DNA from: Cognaticolwellia sediminilitoris | GTDB lineage: Bacteria > Pseudomonadota > Gammaproteobacteria > Enterobacterales > Alteromonadaceae | Direction of reading: 5' to 3' | Length of the DNA stretch: 64,000 bases | NCBI GenBank assembly: GCA_002104535.1 | Contig: NBOG01000013.1 | Span: forward strand, 38,955 to 102,954 | Shown: positions 9,677 through 19,101 of the stretch, in pieces | Numbering within the stretch: the first letter of the stretch is position 1 | Layout: every line of letters begins with the position of its first letter | The notes under the pieces: generated by a model | Database searches by the model: none | What the model was told of the DNA's origin: nothing | Seen by the model: only the letters and a program-made list of their open reading frames with translations | Made by a program: the position numbers and the translations under genes

Positions 9677-10702
9677 TTGATTAATCTAACCATAGCGTTA
9701 GATGTTATGGGGGGCGATCAAGGCCCCCACGTAACACTTCCTGCAGCTATACTTGCTGTAGAAAAACTGCCCAATCTTCACTTATTATTGTGCGGTGACG
9801 AAACTGTCATAGTTGAAGCACTGACAAAAAACCAAATTTATCCACACCCTCGATTAACCATAGTTCCAACGACTCAAGTTGTTGAAATGGATGACAAGCC
9901 TATTTTTGCATTGCGCAATAAAAAGCAGTCCTCAATGCGTAAAATTTTAGATTTAGTTCATGATGGTCAAGCACAAGCTTGTGTTAGTGCTGGTAATACC
10001 GGTGCACTTTTTTCAATGGCCCACTTTGTCTTAAAAACCTTACCGGGTGTAGAACGTCCAGCACTGATATCAGCATTACCAAGTAATACTCCTGATCAAC
10101 ATGTTTTTATGTTGGATTTAGGCGCTAATGTATTTTGCGATTCAAGTGTCCTGTATCAATTCGCCATAATGGGCTCAGTCATGGCAAAAGAAGTTGATGG
10201 CATTGAAAACCCTAAAGTTGCTTTGTTGAATATGGGGGAAGAAGATAATAAGGGCAGTGACCATATAAAACAAACGGCGAGTTATTTACTTGCCAATGAA
10301 GATATTAATTATATTGGCTTTATAGAAGGTAATGATATTTTTACTAATAAAGCCGATGTAATAGTTTGCGATGGTTTTGTTGGTAATGTCGCGTTAAAAA
10401 CTTGCGAAGGTGTGGCTAGAATGGTCTATACCCAACTGCAAGAAATCATTAAAAAACACTTTTTAGCTCAAATTATGGGCAAATTGTTGTCTCGGCCATT
10501 AAAAAAACTCTTTAAACCCATGAACCCCGACCAGTATAACGGCGCAAGTTTGATAGGATTGCGCGGTATTGTCGTGAAAAGTCATGGTAACGCGAATATA
10601 ATGGCATTTTATACGGCTATTATGGAAGCGGTTACAGAAGTTGAGCGCCAAGTACCAGCAAAAATTAAAGATAAGCTTGAGCATAGTTTGTGCCATAAAT
10701 AA
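9677..10702 (+). CDS. plsX: Phosphate acyltransferase PlsX
   Basis: PlsX converts acyl-ACP and phosphate to acyl-phosphate for phospholipid synthesis at the inner face of the membrane. The N-terminus INLTIALDVMGGDQGPHVTL matches PlsX, with ACVSAGNTGAL (about 101-111) and NPDQYNGASLIGLRG (about 278-292) as further signatures. The 341-residue frame starts with TTG at 9677; the upstream in-frame codons reach the rpmF stop without an ATG or GTG, and the first ATG is inside the conserved LDVMGGD motif, so a TTG start is the best reading. The ribosome site is weak, and translation may be coupled to rpmF 15 bases upstream. fabH, which often follows plsX, is absent here. Confidence 0.95.
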   Translation: MINLTIALDVMGGDQGPHVTLPAAILAVEKLPNLHLLLCGDETVIVEALTKNQIYPHPRLTIVPTTQVVEMDDKPIFALRNKKQSSMRKILDLVHDGQAQACVSAGNTGALFSMAHFVLKTLPGVERPALISALPSNTPDQHVFMLDLGANVFCDSSVLYQFAIMGSVMAKEVDGIENPKVALLNMGEEDNKGSDHIKQTASYLLANEDINYIGFIEGNDIFTNKADVIVCDGFVGNVALKTCEGVARMVYTQLQEIIKKHFLAQIMGKLLSRPLKKLFKPMNPDQYNGASLIGLRGIVVKSHGNANIMAFYTAIMEAVTEVERQVPAKIKDKLEHSLCHK

Positions 10703-10814
10703 TTACGTTTTCTTGGTGTCACATTGTTTTATAATAAGCTATTAAATTAATACGATGTAGGCAATTACCGCTTTACATTGTTACAGTTAAAATTAAATAT
10801 AATTAGGTCTAATA

Positions 10815-11750
10815 ATGCAAAATAATTTAGCGTTTGTTTTTCCCGGTCAAGGTTCTCAATCTTTAGCTATGTTGGCTGACTTTGCTGAAAATTCAGTCGT
10901 ACAGGATACCTTTACTGAGGCATCTGAAGCCCTCGGATATGATTTATGGCAATTGATTCAAACAGGCCCTGTTGAAACATTAAACCAAACAAATATTACC
11001 CAGCCTGCACTATTAACCGCAAGTGTTGCACTTTGGCGTTTATGGCACGCAAGCTCAGCTGCAACTCCTGCATTATTAGCAGGACATAGCTTAGGTGAGT
11101 ATTCTGCTTTAGTTTGTGCCGGTGTTTTGTCGTTAGCCGACGCCGTGAAGTTAGTTGAAAAACGCGGTGAATTCATGCAATCTTCGGTACCAGCAGGCGT
11201 TGGTGCTATGGCTGCAGTCATTGGTTTAGATGATAAGATTATTATTGAAGCCTGTGCAAATGCAGCAGGAGATGAAGTCGTTTCAGCAGTAAACTTTAAC
11301 TCTCCTGGTCAAGTGGTTATTGCTGGTCATAAAGCGGCAGTCGAGCGGGCAGGTGTTTTGTGTAAAGACGCTGGAGCAAAGCGTGTTTTACCTTTACCTG
11401 TGAGTGTTCCTTCGCATTGTGCATTAATGAAAGAAGCTGCTGAGCAACTGGCTGAAGAGTTCAATAATGTTACATTTAATGAACCGAATATTCCGGTTGT
11501 AAATAATGTCGACGTAAAAGCAGAGCAAACAGTTGAAGCGATTAAAATAGCGCTAATAAAGCAATTGTATAGCCCTGTACGCTGGACTGAAACCATTCAG
11601 TACTTAGCGAGTCAAGGTATTGAAACCGTCATTGAAGCTGGCCCAGGTAAAGTATTACAAGGCTTGCTCAAACGTATAGATAAAAATGTGAGTTGCCATT
11701 CAGTAAATGACAGCGCCTCACTTGAAAAAGCAATTGAATCAGTAGGATAA
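10815..11750 (+). CDS. fabD: Malonyl-CoA:ACP transacylase
   Basis: FabD moves malonyl from CoA to acyl carrier protein, supplying the extender unit for fatty-acid elongation. The 311-residue protein starts LAFVFPGQGSQSLAML; the nucleophile is Ser92 in GHSLGE (90-95), the conserved QPALLTAS is at about 63-70, and the active-site His is in VPSHCALM (about residue 201). It follows plsX by 112 bases and precedes fabG by 8 bases, so fabD and fabG are co-transcribed. Confidence 0.97.
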   Translation: MQNNLAFVFPGQGSQSLAMLADFAENSVVQDTFTEASEALGYDLWQLIQTGPVETLNQTNITQPALLTASVALWRLWHASSAATPALLAGHSLGEYSALVCAGVLSLADAVKLVEKRGEFMQSSVPAGVGAMAAVIGLDDKIIIEACANAAGDEVVSAVNFNSPGQVVIAGHKAAVERAGVLCKDAGAKRVLPLPVSVPSHCALMKEAAEQLAEEFNNVTFNEPNIPVVNNVDVKAEQTVEAIKIALIKQLYSPVRWTETIQYLASQGIETVIEAGPGKVLQGLLKRIDKNVSCHSVNDSASLEKAIESVG

Positions 11751-11758
11751 AAAATTAT

Positions 11759-12493
11759 ATGTTTTCATTAGAAGGTAAAGTTATCTTAGTCACTGGTGCA
11801 AGCCGTGGTATAGGTAAAGCAATTGCAACACAACTACAATCGTTAGGTGGTATTGTGCTTGGAACAGCAACATCAGAAAACGGTGCCAAAAATATTAGTG
11901 AATATCTAGGTGAAGGGCAGGGTTTAGTATTAAACGTAACTGACGATGCTTCTATTGCTGCCATGTTTGAAGTTATTAAAGCAAAACATGGAGGAATTGA
12001 TATATTAATTAATAATGCTGGGATAACCCGTGATAATTTGATGATGCGCATGAAAGATGACGAATGGAATGATATTATTGATACAAATCTGACATCTGTT
12101 TTTAAAATCAGTAAAGCCGTTTTACGTGCAATGATGAAAAAACGTAACGGCCGTATTATTAATATTGGTTCTGTTGTTGGTACAATGGGTAATGCAGGTC
12201 AAGTTAACTACGCAACTGCCAAGGCAGGGTTAATTGGTTTTACAAAATCATTAGCGCGTGAAGTGGCTTCTCGTGGCATTACAGTGAACACGGTTTCACC
12301 AGGTTTTATTGATACTGATATGACTCAAACATTGACGGATGAGCAAAAAGAAGGCATTTTTGCACAAGTTCCTGCAAATCGTTTAGGTAAACCAGAAGAA
12401 ATTGCTAGTGCTGTTGCTTTCTTAGCATCTGATTCAGCAGCATATATTACAGGCGAAACATTGCATGTAAATGGCGGTATGTACATGGTTTAA
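11759..12493 (+). CDS. fabG: 3-oxoacyl-ACP reductase
   Basis: FabG is the NADPH-dependent short-chain dehydrogenase that reduces 3-oxoacyl-ACP. The Rossmann motif TGASRGIG is at residues 12-19, NNAG at 85-88, and the catalytic Ser138, Tyr151 and Lys155 are all present (NYATAKAG). C-terminus YITGETLHVNGGMYMV is typical. The protein has 244 residues, the family's usual length. It is immediately downstream of fabD and 164 bases upstream of acpP. Confidence 0.98.
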   Translation: MFSLEGKVILVTGASRGIGKAIATQLQSLGGIVLGTATSENGAKNISEYLGEGQGLVLNVTDDASIAAMFEVIKAKHGGIDILINNAGITRDNLMMRMKDDEWNDIIDTNLTSVFKISKAVLRAMMKKRNGRIINIGSVVGTMGNAGQVNYATAKAGLIGFTKSLAREVASRGITVNTVSPGFIDTDMTQTLTDEQKEGIFAQVPANRLGKPEEIASAVAFLASDSAAYITGETLHVNGGMYMV

Positions 12494-12657
12494 CTTAAGG
12501 TCACCATTGCGTGATTTAAGGTTAAATTCGAAGAAATTTTGAACTGTCAACAGGTTAGACCAGCAAAAAAGTAAAATTAGAAGCTTGCATGGTTGGCTTT
12601 TGGCGAATAAACTACACACAATTTTGAAAAATTGTATTTTCTAGTAAAGGAAAAAAA

Positions 12658-12891
12658 ATGAGTACTATTGAAGAACGCGTTAAAAAAATTACTATTGAGC
12701 AACTTGGTGTAAGCGAAGATGAAGTTAAAGTTGAAGCTTCATTTGTTGATGACTTAGGTGCTGACTCTTTGGACACTGTTGAATTAGTAATGGCGTTAGA
12801 AGAAGAATTTGATACTGAAATTCCAGATGAAGAAGCTGAGAAAATCACAACAGTTCAAGCAGCAATCGATTACGTTACTGCAAACCAGTAA
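12658..12891 (+). CDS. acpP: Acyl carrier protein
   Basis: A 77-residue, very acidic helical protein with [12 protein letters not shown] around the phosphopantetheine attachment site Ser37. It carries growing acyl chains for FabD, FabG and FabF in the cytoplasm. The start has a strong AAAGGAAAAAAA ribosome site. A rho-independent terminator follows 22 bases after its stop, so acpP probably has its own abundant short transcript, as in other gammaproteobacteria. Confidence 0.98.
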   Translation: MSTIEERVKKITIEQLGVSEDEVKVEASFVDDLGADSLDTVELVMALEEEFDTEIPDEEAEKITTVQAAIDYVTANQ

Positions 12892-12913
12892 TATTAAACG
12901 AATGTAATTGATT

Positions 12914-12946
12914 TCAGGCGGTTTAATTACCGCCTGATTTGTTTTT
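12914..12946 (+). terminator. Terminator between acpP and fabF
   Basis: Perfect 9-bp stem TCAGGCGGT (12914-12922) with ACCGCCTGA (12929-12937), loop TTAATT, followed by TTTGTTTTT. It would separate the acpP transcript from fabF, at least partly. Confidence 0.85.
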
Positions 12947-13050
12947 ATCGTCTGAACAATTCAATATTGTTTTTATTACTTAAGCTACTGTTTAACCCGT
13001 AAGCTTAATATCCCTACAAAAATTCAACTCTATCGGAGGCAGCACATCTC

Positions 13051-14283
13051 ATGAGACGCGTTGTAGTTACCGGTCTTGGCATGCTTAGTCCATTAGGCAA
13101 TAGCCCTGAATCAACTTGGCAAAATCTACTACTTGGTAAAAGTGGTATTTCTGACATTACCCACTTCGATACTACAGAGTATCCAACGCGGTTTGCTGGC
13201 CTGGTCAAAGATTTTGATGCAGAAGACTATATGGCTCGTAAAGATGCCAAAAAAATGGATTTATTTATTCAATATGGTGTTGCCGCTGGTGTGCAAGCTA
13301 TTAATGATTCTGGCTTAGAAATCAACGAAGAAAATGCTCAACGCATAGGTGTTGCAGTAGGATCTGGGATTGGTGGTTTAGGACTTATCGAAGAGAATCA
13401 TGCGAAACTCTTAAAGAGTGGACCTCGTAAGCTTTCACCATTTTTCGTACCGTCTACCATTATTAATATGATTTCAGGCCACTTATCGATTAAATTTGGC
13501 ATGAAAGGCCCTAACATCTCAATTGTTACCGCTTGTACTAGTGGTGTGCATAACATTGGCCATGCAGCACGTATGATCGCCTATGGTGATGCAGATGCTA
13601 TGGTTGCTGGTGGTGCCGAGAAAGCATCGACTACACTTGGTATGGGTGGCTTTGGCGCAGCACGAGCTATGTCTACTAGAAACGACGCACCACAACAGGC
13701 TTCACGCCCGTGGGATAAAGACCGTGATGGTTTTGTTCTTGGTGATGGCGCAGGTGTTCTTGTGTTAGAAGAGTATGAACATGCAAAAGCTCGTGGCGCT
13801 AAAATCTACGCGGAATTAGCTGGTTTTGGTATGAGTGGCGATGCATATCATATGACATCACCTCCTGCTGATGGCGCAGGTGCTGCACTCGCAATGAGTA
13901 ATGCGATTAATGACGCTAAGGTAAACAAAACCGAAATTGGTTATATAAATGCTCATGGCACTTCAACGCCTGCAGGTGATATTGCTGAAACTAATGCAGT
14001 TAAGTCAGTATTTGGTGAATCAGCTCATCAAGTTATGGTTGGTTCAACTAAATCAATGACAGGGCATTTACTTGGCGCAGCTGGTGCAATTGAAGCTATC
14101 TTTAGTATCCAAGCGTTAGTTAATAGCGCAGTACCGCCGACTATTAATTTAGATAATCCTGACGATGGCTGTGATCTCGACTATATTGCTCATACTGCAC
14201 GTGATGTTAACTTAGACTACGTTTTATGTAATTCTTTTGGTTTTGGTGGCACAAACGGGTCATTGATATTTAAGAAAGTTTAA
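13051..14283 (+). CDS. fabF: Beta-ketoacyl-ACP synthase II
   Basis: FabF condenses malonyl-ACP with acyl-ACP and is important for temperature control of membrane fluidity. The thiolase-fold Cys-His-His triad is visible as Cys162 (TACTSG), His302 ([11 protein letters not shown]) and His339 ([12 protein letters not shown]). The 410-residue length and the C-terminus [17 protein letters not shown] match FabF. The ATG at 13051 is preceded by a TCGGAGG ribosome site. It lies downstream of the acpP terminator and upstream of pabC, from which it is separated by a second terminator. Confidence 0.98.
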   Translation: MRRVVVTGLGMLSPLGNSPESTWQNLLLGKSGISDITHFDTTEYPTRFAGLVKDFDAEDYMARKDAKKMDLFIQYGVAAGVQAINDSGLEINEENAQRIGVAVGSGIGGLGLIEENHAKLLKSGPRKLSPFFVPSTIINMISGHLSIKFGMKGPNISIVTACTSGVHNIGHAARMIAYGDADAMVAGGAEKASTTLGMGGFGAARAMSTRNDAPQQASRPWDKDRDGFVLGDGAGVLVLEEYEHAKARGAKIYAELAGFGMSGDAYHMTSPPADGAGAALAMSNAINDAKVNKTEIGYINAHGTSTPAGDIAETNAVKSVFGESAHQVMVGSTKSMTGHLLGAAGAIEAIFSIQALVNSAVPPTINLDNPDDGCDLDYIAHTARDVNLDYVLCNSFGFGGTNGSLIFKKV

Positions 14284-14358
14284 TCAGTAAGTCAATATCA
14301 CTAACAAAGTAGCATTTAATTGATTTTTAATGCTAAAAGCGCTTGAACTAAAGCCCTT

Positions 14359-14395
14359 AAGCCTGAATACTTAAGTTAAGTATTCAGGCTTTTTT
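14359..14395 (+). terminator. Terminator after fabF, abutting the pabC start
   Basis: A near-perfect inverted repeat (14359-14374 with 14376-14391) of about 14 paired bases is followed by six T ending at 14395, the base just before the annotated pabC ATG. It must end many fabF transcripts. The ribosome-binding region of pabC lies inside this hairpin. Confidence 0.9.
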
Positions 14396-15214
14396 ATGGC
14401 AATTATGGTGTTAAGTTTTGTAGATGGTCAGATAGCAAATTCACTGGCACTAGATGATCGCGGTTTAGCTTATGGTGATGGCTGTTTTACTACCGCTTTA
14501 GTTATTGATGGTAAAGTGCAAATGCTTGAACAGCATATTAGTCGCTTGGTAAATCAAACGCAGCGCTTGGGTTTACCTCCATTTGATGAGGTAGCTTTAC
14601 GTGAAACTATAGCGAAGATAAGCGCAGGTGTAGTCAAAGCTATCGTGAAAGTTATAATCACTTGTGGCAGCGGTGGTAGAGGCTATTCTCGCATCGGTGT
14701 TGTGCATGCTCGGTTTATTGTTTCATTACATGACTACCCGAATTTCTATCAGCAATGGCAAAAGCAAGGGATCAGTGTTGGTATTAGCAAGCAACAGTTA
14801 GGTATTAATCCTATGCTTGCCGGTTTAAAGCATCTTAATCGACTTGAGCAGGTGTTGCTAAGAGCTGAACTAGATAAACGCACTGAAGATGATTTACTCG
14901 TCACAGATATCAATGGTTGTGTCATTGAGTGTTGTAGCGCAAATGTGTTTTGGTTACATGCAGGGCAATGGCATACCCCGATATTAAATACTGCTGGCGT
15001 TGCCGGTTTAATGCGGGATAACATCTTATCAACAATAAAAAATATACAACAAGGTCAATATTTACTTGCAGACTTAGATAATATCGATGCTATGTTTATT
15101 AGTAATGCTATTTTAGGTATAGTGCCGATTAAAATATTCAATAACCAGCAATTAGATACCTCCCACGTGGTAAGCATCCAAAATCAATGCTTAAACATGG
15201 CAAATAAAATATAA
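14396..15214 (+). CDS. pabC: Aminodeoxychorismate lyase
   Basis: PabC converts 4-amino-4-deoxychorismate to p-aminobenzoate and pyruvate in folate synthesis; it is a fold-type IV PLP enzyme. Signatures include DDRGLAYGDGCFTT (about 21-34), the PLP lysine in GLKHLNRLEQVLLRAE (Lys about 144) and GCVIECCSANVFW (about 177-189). The 272-residue length is usual. Both the ATG at 14396 and the one at 14405 lack a Shine-Dalgarno sequence, because the preceding bases are the terminator stem and T-run. The mltG start follows one base after the stop, so pabC and mltG are one operon. Confidence 0.95.
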   Translation: MAIMVLSFVDGQIANSLALDDRGLAYGDGCFTTALVIDGKVQMLEQHISRLVNQTQRLGLPPFDEVALRETIAKISAGVVKAIVKVIITCGSGGRGYSRIGVVHARFIVSLHDYPNFYQQWQKQGISVGISKQQLGINPMLAGLKHLNRLEQVLLRAELDKRTEDDLLVTDINGCVIECCSANVFWLHAGQWHTPILNTAGVAGLMRDNILSTIKNIQQGQYLLADLDNIDAMFISNAILGIVPIKIFNNQQLDTSHVVSIQNQCLNMANKI

Positions 15215-15215
15215 A

Positions 15216-16247
15216 ATGATAACTAAATTTCTCAATTTACCCCTGTTGGTTAAAAAAATAATTATTACCTTGATGATTGTATTAATTGTCAGTGCTGTTG
15301 CCGGTTTTACGGTCATGATGACTGCAAAAATGAAAGTGCAACAGCCTTTAGTGGTGCACGAAACTGAATTCATAACCGTGAATCCCGGTACATCATTTAA
15401 TGCATTTTCAAAGCAATTGGTGGCCAAAGGTTGGATAGAAAACCTTTTTTGGCTGCGTGTTTATATTAAATTAAACCCCCAACATAGTAAGATTAAATCA
15501 GGCACTTACCAAATACAGTCAAATTTGCGTATCATCGATTTACTTGATTTAGTGATATCAGGTAAAGAACATCAATTTTCGATTACCTTTATTGAAGGCA
15601 GCACCTTTAATCAGGTTTTAGCCCAGTTAGCGCAACATCAATACATCAACCAAACAATAGTTGAGTTATCACCGGCAATAATTGCTGAAAAACTTAATAT
15701 AAAGCAAAGTAACCCTGAAGGTTGGTTGTTTCCTGATACCTATGCATTCACCAAAAATACTGATGATATTGCTATCCTTAAACGAGCGTATGATAAAATG
15801 CGTGAAGCATTAAACACGCAATGGCAAAACAGAGCTGACAATTTACCTTATGATTCACCGTATCAGGCGCTGATCATGGCATCTATAATTGAAAAAGAAA
15901 GTGGCAGACATGCTGAGCACCCACGTATCGCTTCAGTTTTTGTCAACAGACTCAATAAAAAAATGCGTTTACAAACAGACCCTACTGTAATTTATGGCTT
16001 AGGTGACCGCTATCAAGGTGATATAACGTATGCGCACTTACGTGAAAAAACGGTTTACAATACCTATAAAATCAAAGGGTTACCACCAACACCAATCGCT
16101 TTACCAGGCGCGCAGGCCTTACGCGCTGCGTTAAACCCTGAATTAAGCGAGTATTTATATTTTGTTAGTAATGGTGCCGGTGAGCATATTTTTTCGACTA
16201 ATTTAGCGGATCATAATCGTGCTGTTAACAAGTATCAGCGTAAGTAA
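15216..16247 (+). CDS. mltG: Endolytic murein transglycosylase MltG
   Basis: MltG cuts nascent peptidoglycan glycan strands and limits their length. The 343-residue protein has one N-terminal membrane segment (about residues 10-33), then a LysM-like region and the YceG catalytic domain. MASIIEKESG (about 225-234) carries the catalytic Glu, and NRLNKKMRLQTDPTVIYGLG and TYKIKGLPPTPIALPG are diagnostic family motifs. Its start is one base after the pabC stop, and tmk follows at 40 bases, the classic pabC-mltG-tmk-holB order. Confidence 0.97.
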   Translation: MITKFLNLPLLVKKIIITLMIVLIVSAVAGFTVMMTAKMKVQQPLVVHETEFITVNPGTSFNAFSKQLVAKGWIENLFWLRVYIKLNPQHSKIKSGTYQIQSNLRIIDLLDLVISGKEHQFSITFIEGSTFNQVLAQLAQHQYINQTIVELSPAIIAEKLNIKQSNPEGWLFPDTYAFTKNTDDIAILKRAYDKMREALNTQWQNRADNLPYDSPYQALIMASIIEKESGRHAEHPRIASVFVNRLNKKMRLQTDPTVIYGLGDRYQGDITYAHLREKTVYNTYKIKGLPPTPIALPGAQALRAALNPELSEYLYFVSNGAGEHIFSTNLADHNRAVNKYQRK

Positions 16248-16287
16248 TATTAAATTAAAATAATAATAAATATTTGGATAACACAGT

Positions 16288-16923
16288 ATGAAGAAAGGTA
16301 AATTTATTGTTGTAGAGGGTATTGAAGGTGCTGGTAAATCTTCAGCTATTAGCGTCATAGAAGCCGTATTGAATAGGCATAATATTCCGTTTATAAAAAC
16401 CCGTGAACCGGGTGGAACACCTTTAGCTGAAGCTTTACGTGAAATTGTTAAATCAGCCAGTCATGAAGAAAAATTAACTCAAGAAACCGAACTGTTATTA
16501 ATGTATGCCAGTAGAAGCCAGTTACTTGCAAATAGAATTTTACCCGCATTAGAAAGTGGCACTTGGGTCATTGGTGATCGTCACGACCTTTCATCTAGAG
16601 CTTATCAGGGCGGCGGTCGTCAATTTGATGATGGCATAATGGATGCTATCGCAAATGTCACCTTAAAAGGCTTTACTCCAGACTTAACAGTTTATTTAGA
16701 TATAGCACCAGAGCTAGGTTTAGCCAGGGCACAAGCTCGCGGTGAACTAGATAGAATAGAACTAGAAAAAATAGAATTTTTTCAGCGGGTGAGGGATAAG
16801 TACCTTTCTTTGGCTCAAGCATCTGAAACCACTAATGTTATTGATGCAAGCCAATCGATGCAAGCAGTACATAATGATGTTACTGCTGCCGTTGAAGCAT
16901 TTGTTTCAGGCATGCAAGGCTAA
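16288..16923 (+). CDS. tmk: Thymidylate kinase
   Basis: Tmk phosphorylates dTMP to dTDP. The P-loop GIEGAGKSS is at residues 11-19, TREPGGTPLAE at about 36-46, and DRHDLSSRAYQGGGR (about 95-109) is the DR-H/Y motif that binds dTMP. The 211 residues match the bacterial enzyme. Translation is linked to holB, whose ATG starts two bases after the tmk stop. Confidence 0.97.
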   Translation: MKKGKFIVVEGIEGAGKSSAISVIEAVLNRHNIPFIKTREPGGTPLAEALREIVKSASHEEKLTQETELLLMYASRSQLLANRILPALESGTWVIGDRHDLSSRAYQGGGRQFDDGIMDAIANVTLKGFTPDLTVYLDIAPELGLARAQARGELDRIELEKIEFFQRVRDKYLSLAQASETTNVIDASQSMQAVHNDVTAAVEAFVSGMQG

Positions 16924-16925
16924 TA

Positions 16926-17876
16926 ATGAAAAATTGGTTACTAGCAGTTAAACAGCAATTATCACAGCAAATTATTAACAATAAGTTGCCCCATGCAATG
17001 TTGTTTTCGGGAGTACAAGGAGCGGGACACGAAGAGATCGCCCAGTGGCTGATCAAAGTATTATTGTGTCAACAACCTATTCATGAGAATAGCAATGAGG
17101 CGTTACTTAGCCTTCAACCTTGTACTGATTGTAAAACTTGTAAACTATTTGCCAGTAATAGCTACCCAGATCATTTAACTATTGTTAATGAAAAAAATAC
17201 CATTGGTGTCGACTTAATTCGTCATCTTAGCCAATTTTTCCAAAGAACTGCTCATATAGGTCATGCAAAGACAGCATTAGTTAATAACGCAGATACGATG
17301 ACGGTATCAGCGGCCAATGCATTATTGAAAACATTAGAAGAGCCAACAACCGACAGTTTTATTATTTTAACAACTGATCGTAGTGACATGTTGCTTCCAA
17401 CTATTATCAGTCGTTGTCAAAAAATTGAAATTAGGCCGCCAGTAGGAGATAAATTACTCGCTGAATTTAATCATCAAGGAGATGATGCATTTATTAATCT
17501 TAGTCATTTAAATGAGTTAACTGACAGTGCGGCAGAGATTGCATTTGCTGAATTTCGTGATATGGTGCAATATTACCTATGTGAAAACCGACATCGTAAT
17601 GAAGTATTAGCGACCTTAGTTAACAATGATGATGGATTTCGCTGGTTAGAGAAAATTCTCGTAGATTTAATGCGAGATCATTGGGGATGGCAAATATCAA
17701 AGAACCGAAATCAATATAATATTAGCATTAATAGGCAGCAGATTTGGCAAGTATACAATTTAGTACAAGCTACTAACATTAAACTAAAGACATTAGTACA
17801 AGTGAACCGGCAGTTTATTACTGAAAAATTACTCGCCGAGATTAGTCTAGTTGTACAAAAAACGACTAAAAAATAG
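16926..17876 (+). CDS. holB: DNA polymerase III delta' subunit
   Basis: HolB is a clamp-loader subunit that helps load the beta clamp at the replication fork. The N-terminal AAA+ domain has a degenerate P-loop (FSGVQGAGHEE, about 28-38), as is normal for delta', a zinc module with C-x2-C-x2-C (CTDCKTCKLF, about 68-77) preceded by another Cys, and AANALLKTLEEP (about 129-140) with the SRC motif at about 162-164. The 316-residue length is typical. It ends four bases before the ATG of the PilZ gene. Confidence 0.95.
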   Translation: MKNWLLAVKQQLSQQIINNKLPHAMLFSGVQGAGHEEIAQWLIKVLLCQQPIHENSNEALLSLQPCTDCKTCKLFASNSYPDHLTIVNEKNTIGVDLIRHLSQFFQRTAHIGHAKTALVNNADTMTVSAANALLKTLEEPTTDSFIILTTDRSDMLLPTIISRCQKIEIRPPVGDKLLAEFNHQGDDAFINLSHLNELTDSAAEIAFAEFRDMVQYYLCENRHRNEVLATLVNNDDGFRWLEKILVDLMRDHWGWQISKNRNQYNISINRQQIWQVYNLVQATNIKLKTLVQVNRQFITEKLLAEISLVVQKTTKK

Positions 17877-17880
17877 AGGG

Positions 17881-18213
17881 ATGATTTTGGAAAACATAAC
17901 ACTTGAATATATTTCAGATCGCGATTTATATCAGTCATATATGCCATTTATGAAAAACGGTGGTTTATTCATCCGTACAACAGAGAACCTTGAACTGGGT
18001 ACTGATGTTAATTTAACAGTGACATTACCAGATTCATTAGAGCCGTCTGAGATAAAGGGTGTAGTGTCTTGGATAACACCCATTGGCGCTCAAAATGGCA
18101 CTCCAGCGGGTATAGGAGTCAGTTTCACTGAAGATCCCGATAATATTCGTAACCAAATTGATAAATCGATAGGCCGGTTACTTAACTCTTCTGAGCCAAC
18201 ACTATCCATGTAA
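17881..18213 (+). CDS. pilZ: PilZ domain protein
   Basis: A 110-residue single-domain PilZ protein of the type IV pilus PilZ subgroup, which works with PilF/PilB and FimX-like proteins; many members of this subgroup do not bind cyclic di-GMP. YQSYMPFMKNGGLFIRTTEN (about 19-38) and WITPIGAQNGTPAGIGVSF (about 63-81) match the Pseudomonas protein. The canonical RxxxR c-di-GMP motif is not seen near the N-terminus. An AGAGGG ribosome site ends at 17880; it is directly against the ATG at 17881 but ideally spaced for a TTG at 17887, so the true start may be that TTG. The holB-pilZ-tatD order is conserved in gammaproteobacteria. Confidence 0.92.
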   Translation: MILENITLEYISDRDLYQSYMPFMKNGGLFIRTTENLELGTDVNLTVTLPDSLEPSEIKGVVSWITPIGAQNGTPAGIGVSFTEDPDNIRNQIDKSIGRLLNSSEPTLSM

Positions 18214-18296
18214 CCGATTGATTTTATGCTATTGGATTAGCGCGTTTAAACAACTTTCCTTTAATAATTTTGTGCACCATCGTGCGGAGTAACCTT

Positions 18297-19073
18297 GTGT
18301 TTATAGACTCTCATTGTCATTTAGACCGTTTAAAGCTTGAAGAATTTGACAATAATTTAGATAACGTGGTCAATGCAGCACTGGCTGAACAAGTGAATAC
18401 CTTGCTTTGTGTTAGCGTTACATTAGAAGATTTTCCTGCCATGGCTGAGCAAACAGCTCATTATGAAAATGTTTGGCTAACTTGTGGCGCTCATCCTTTG
18501 AACCAGGGTGATGAAATAGATGCTGAGCAATTAGCCCTTTTAGCAAATAATTCAAGAGTAATAGCGATTGGTGAAACAGGTCTAGATTATTTTTATGCAC
18601 CAGAAACAAAACCAGTTCAATTAGATTCTTTTCGTAAGCATGTCCGTGTCGCAAATCAATTAAAAAAACCTTTAATAATTCATACTCGAGATGCCCAAGC
18701 AGATACTTTAGCTATTTTAAGAGAAGAGCAAGCTGAAAATGTTGGCGGTATTTTGCATTGTTTTACTGAAACATGGGAAATGGCAGAGCAAGCCATTGCG
18801 ATGGGGTTTTATATATCTTTTTCTGGCATTGTCACGTTTAAAAATGCCAGTGCGTTAAGAGAAGTAGCGAAAAAAGTGCCAGCAGATCGTTTTTTAATTG
18901 AAACAGACTCGCCATATCTAGCACCTGTACCGCACAGAGGTAAGCAAAATCAGCCAGCCTATGTGGTAGAAGTAGCAAAACATCTTGCTAGCATTCGTGG
19001 TACATCCGTAGCTGAAATTGCAAGGCAATCAAGTGAGAACTTTCATCGTTTGTTCCCACAAACTAAAGCATAA
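18297..19073 (+). CDS. TatD family metal-dependent deoxyribonuclease (YcfH type)
   Basis: TatD-family proteins are two-metal TIM-barrel nucleases. The start chosen is GTG at 18297, giving MFIDSHCHLDRL and a CGGAG ribosome site seven bases upstream; a TTG at 18270 would add nine unconserved residues. Metal ligands are visible in DSHCHLD (4-10), GETGLDYFY (about 89-97), the IHTRDA motif (about 124-129), LHCFT (about 147-151) and ETDSPY (about 202-207). The 258-residue length is usual. The holB-pilZ-tatD context identifies it as the ycfH orthologue, not tatD itself. Confidence 0.93.
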   Translation: MFIDSHCHLDRLKLEEFDNNLDNVVNAALAEQVNTLLCVSVTLEDFPAMAEQTAHYENVWLTCGAHPLNQGDEIDAEQLALLANNSRVIAIGETGLDYFYAPETKPVQLDSFRKHVRVANQLKKPLIIHTRDAQADTLAILREEQAENVGGILHCFTETWEMAEQAIAMGFYISFSGIVTFKNASALREVAKKVPADRFLIETDSPYLAPVPHRGKQNQPAYVVEVAKHLASIRGTSVAEIARQSSENFHRLFPQTKA

Positions 19074-19101
19074 ATCACTTAACGCATATTCCAATTATTC
19101 A

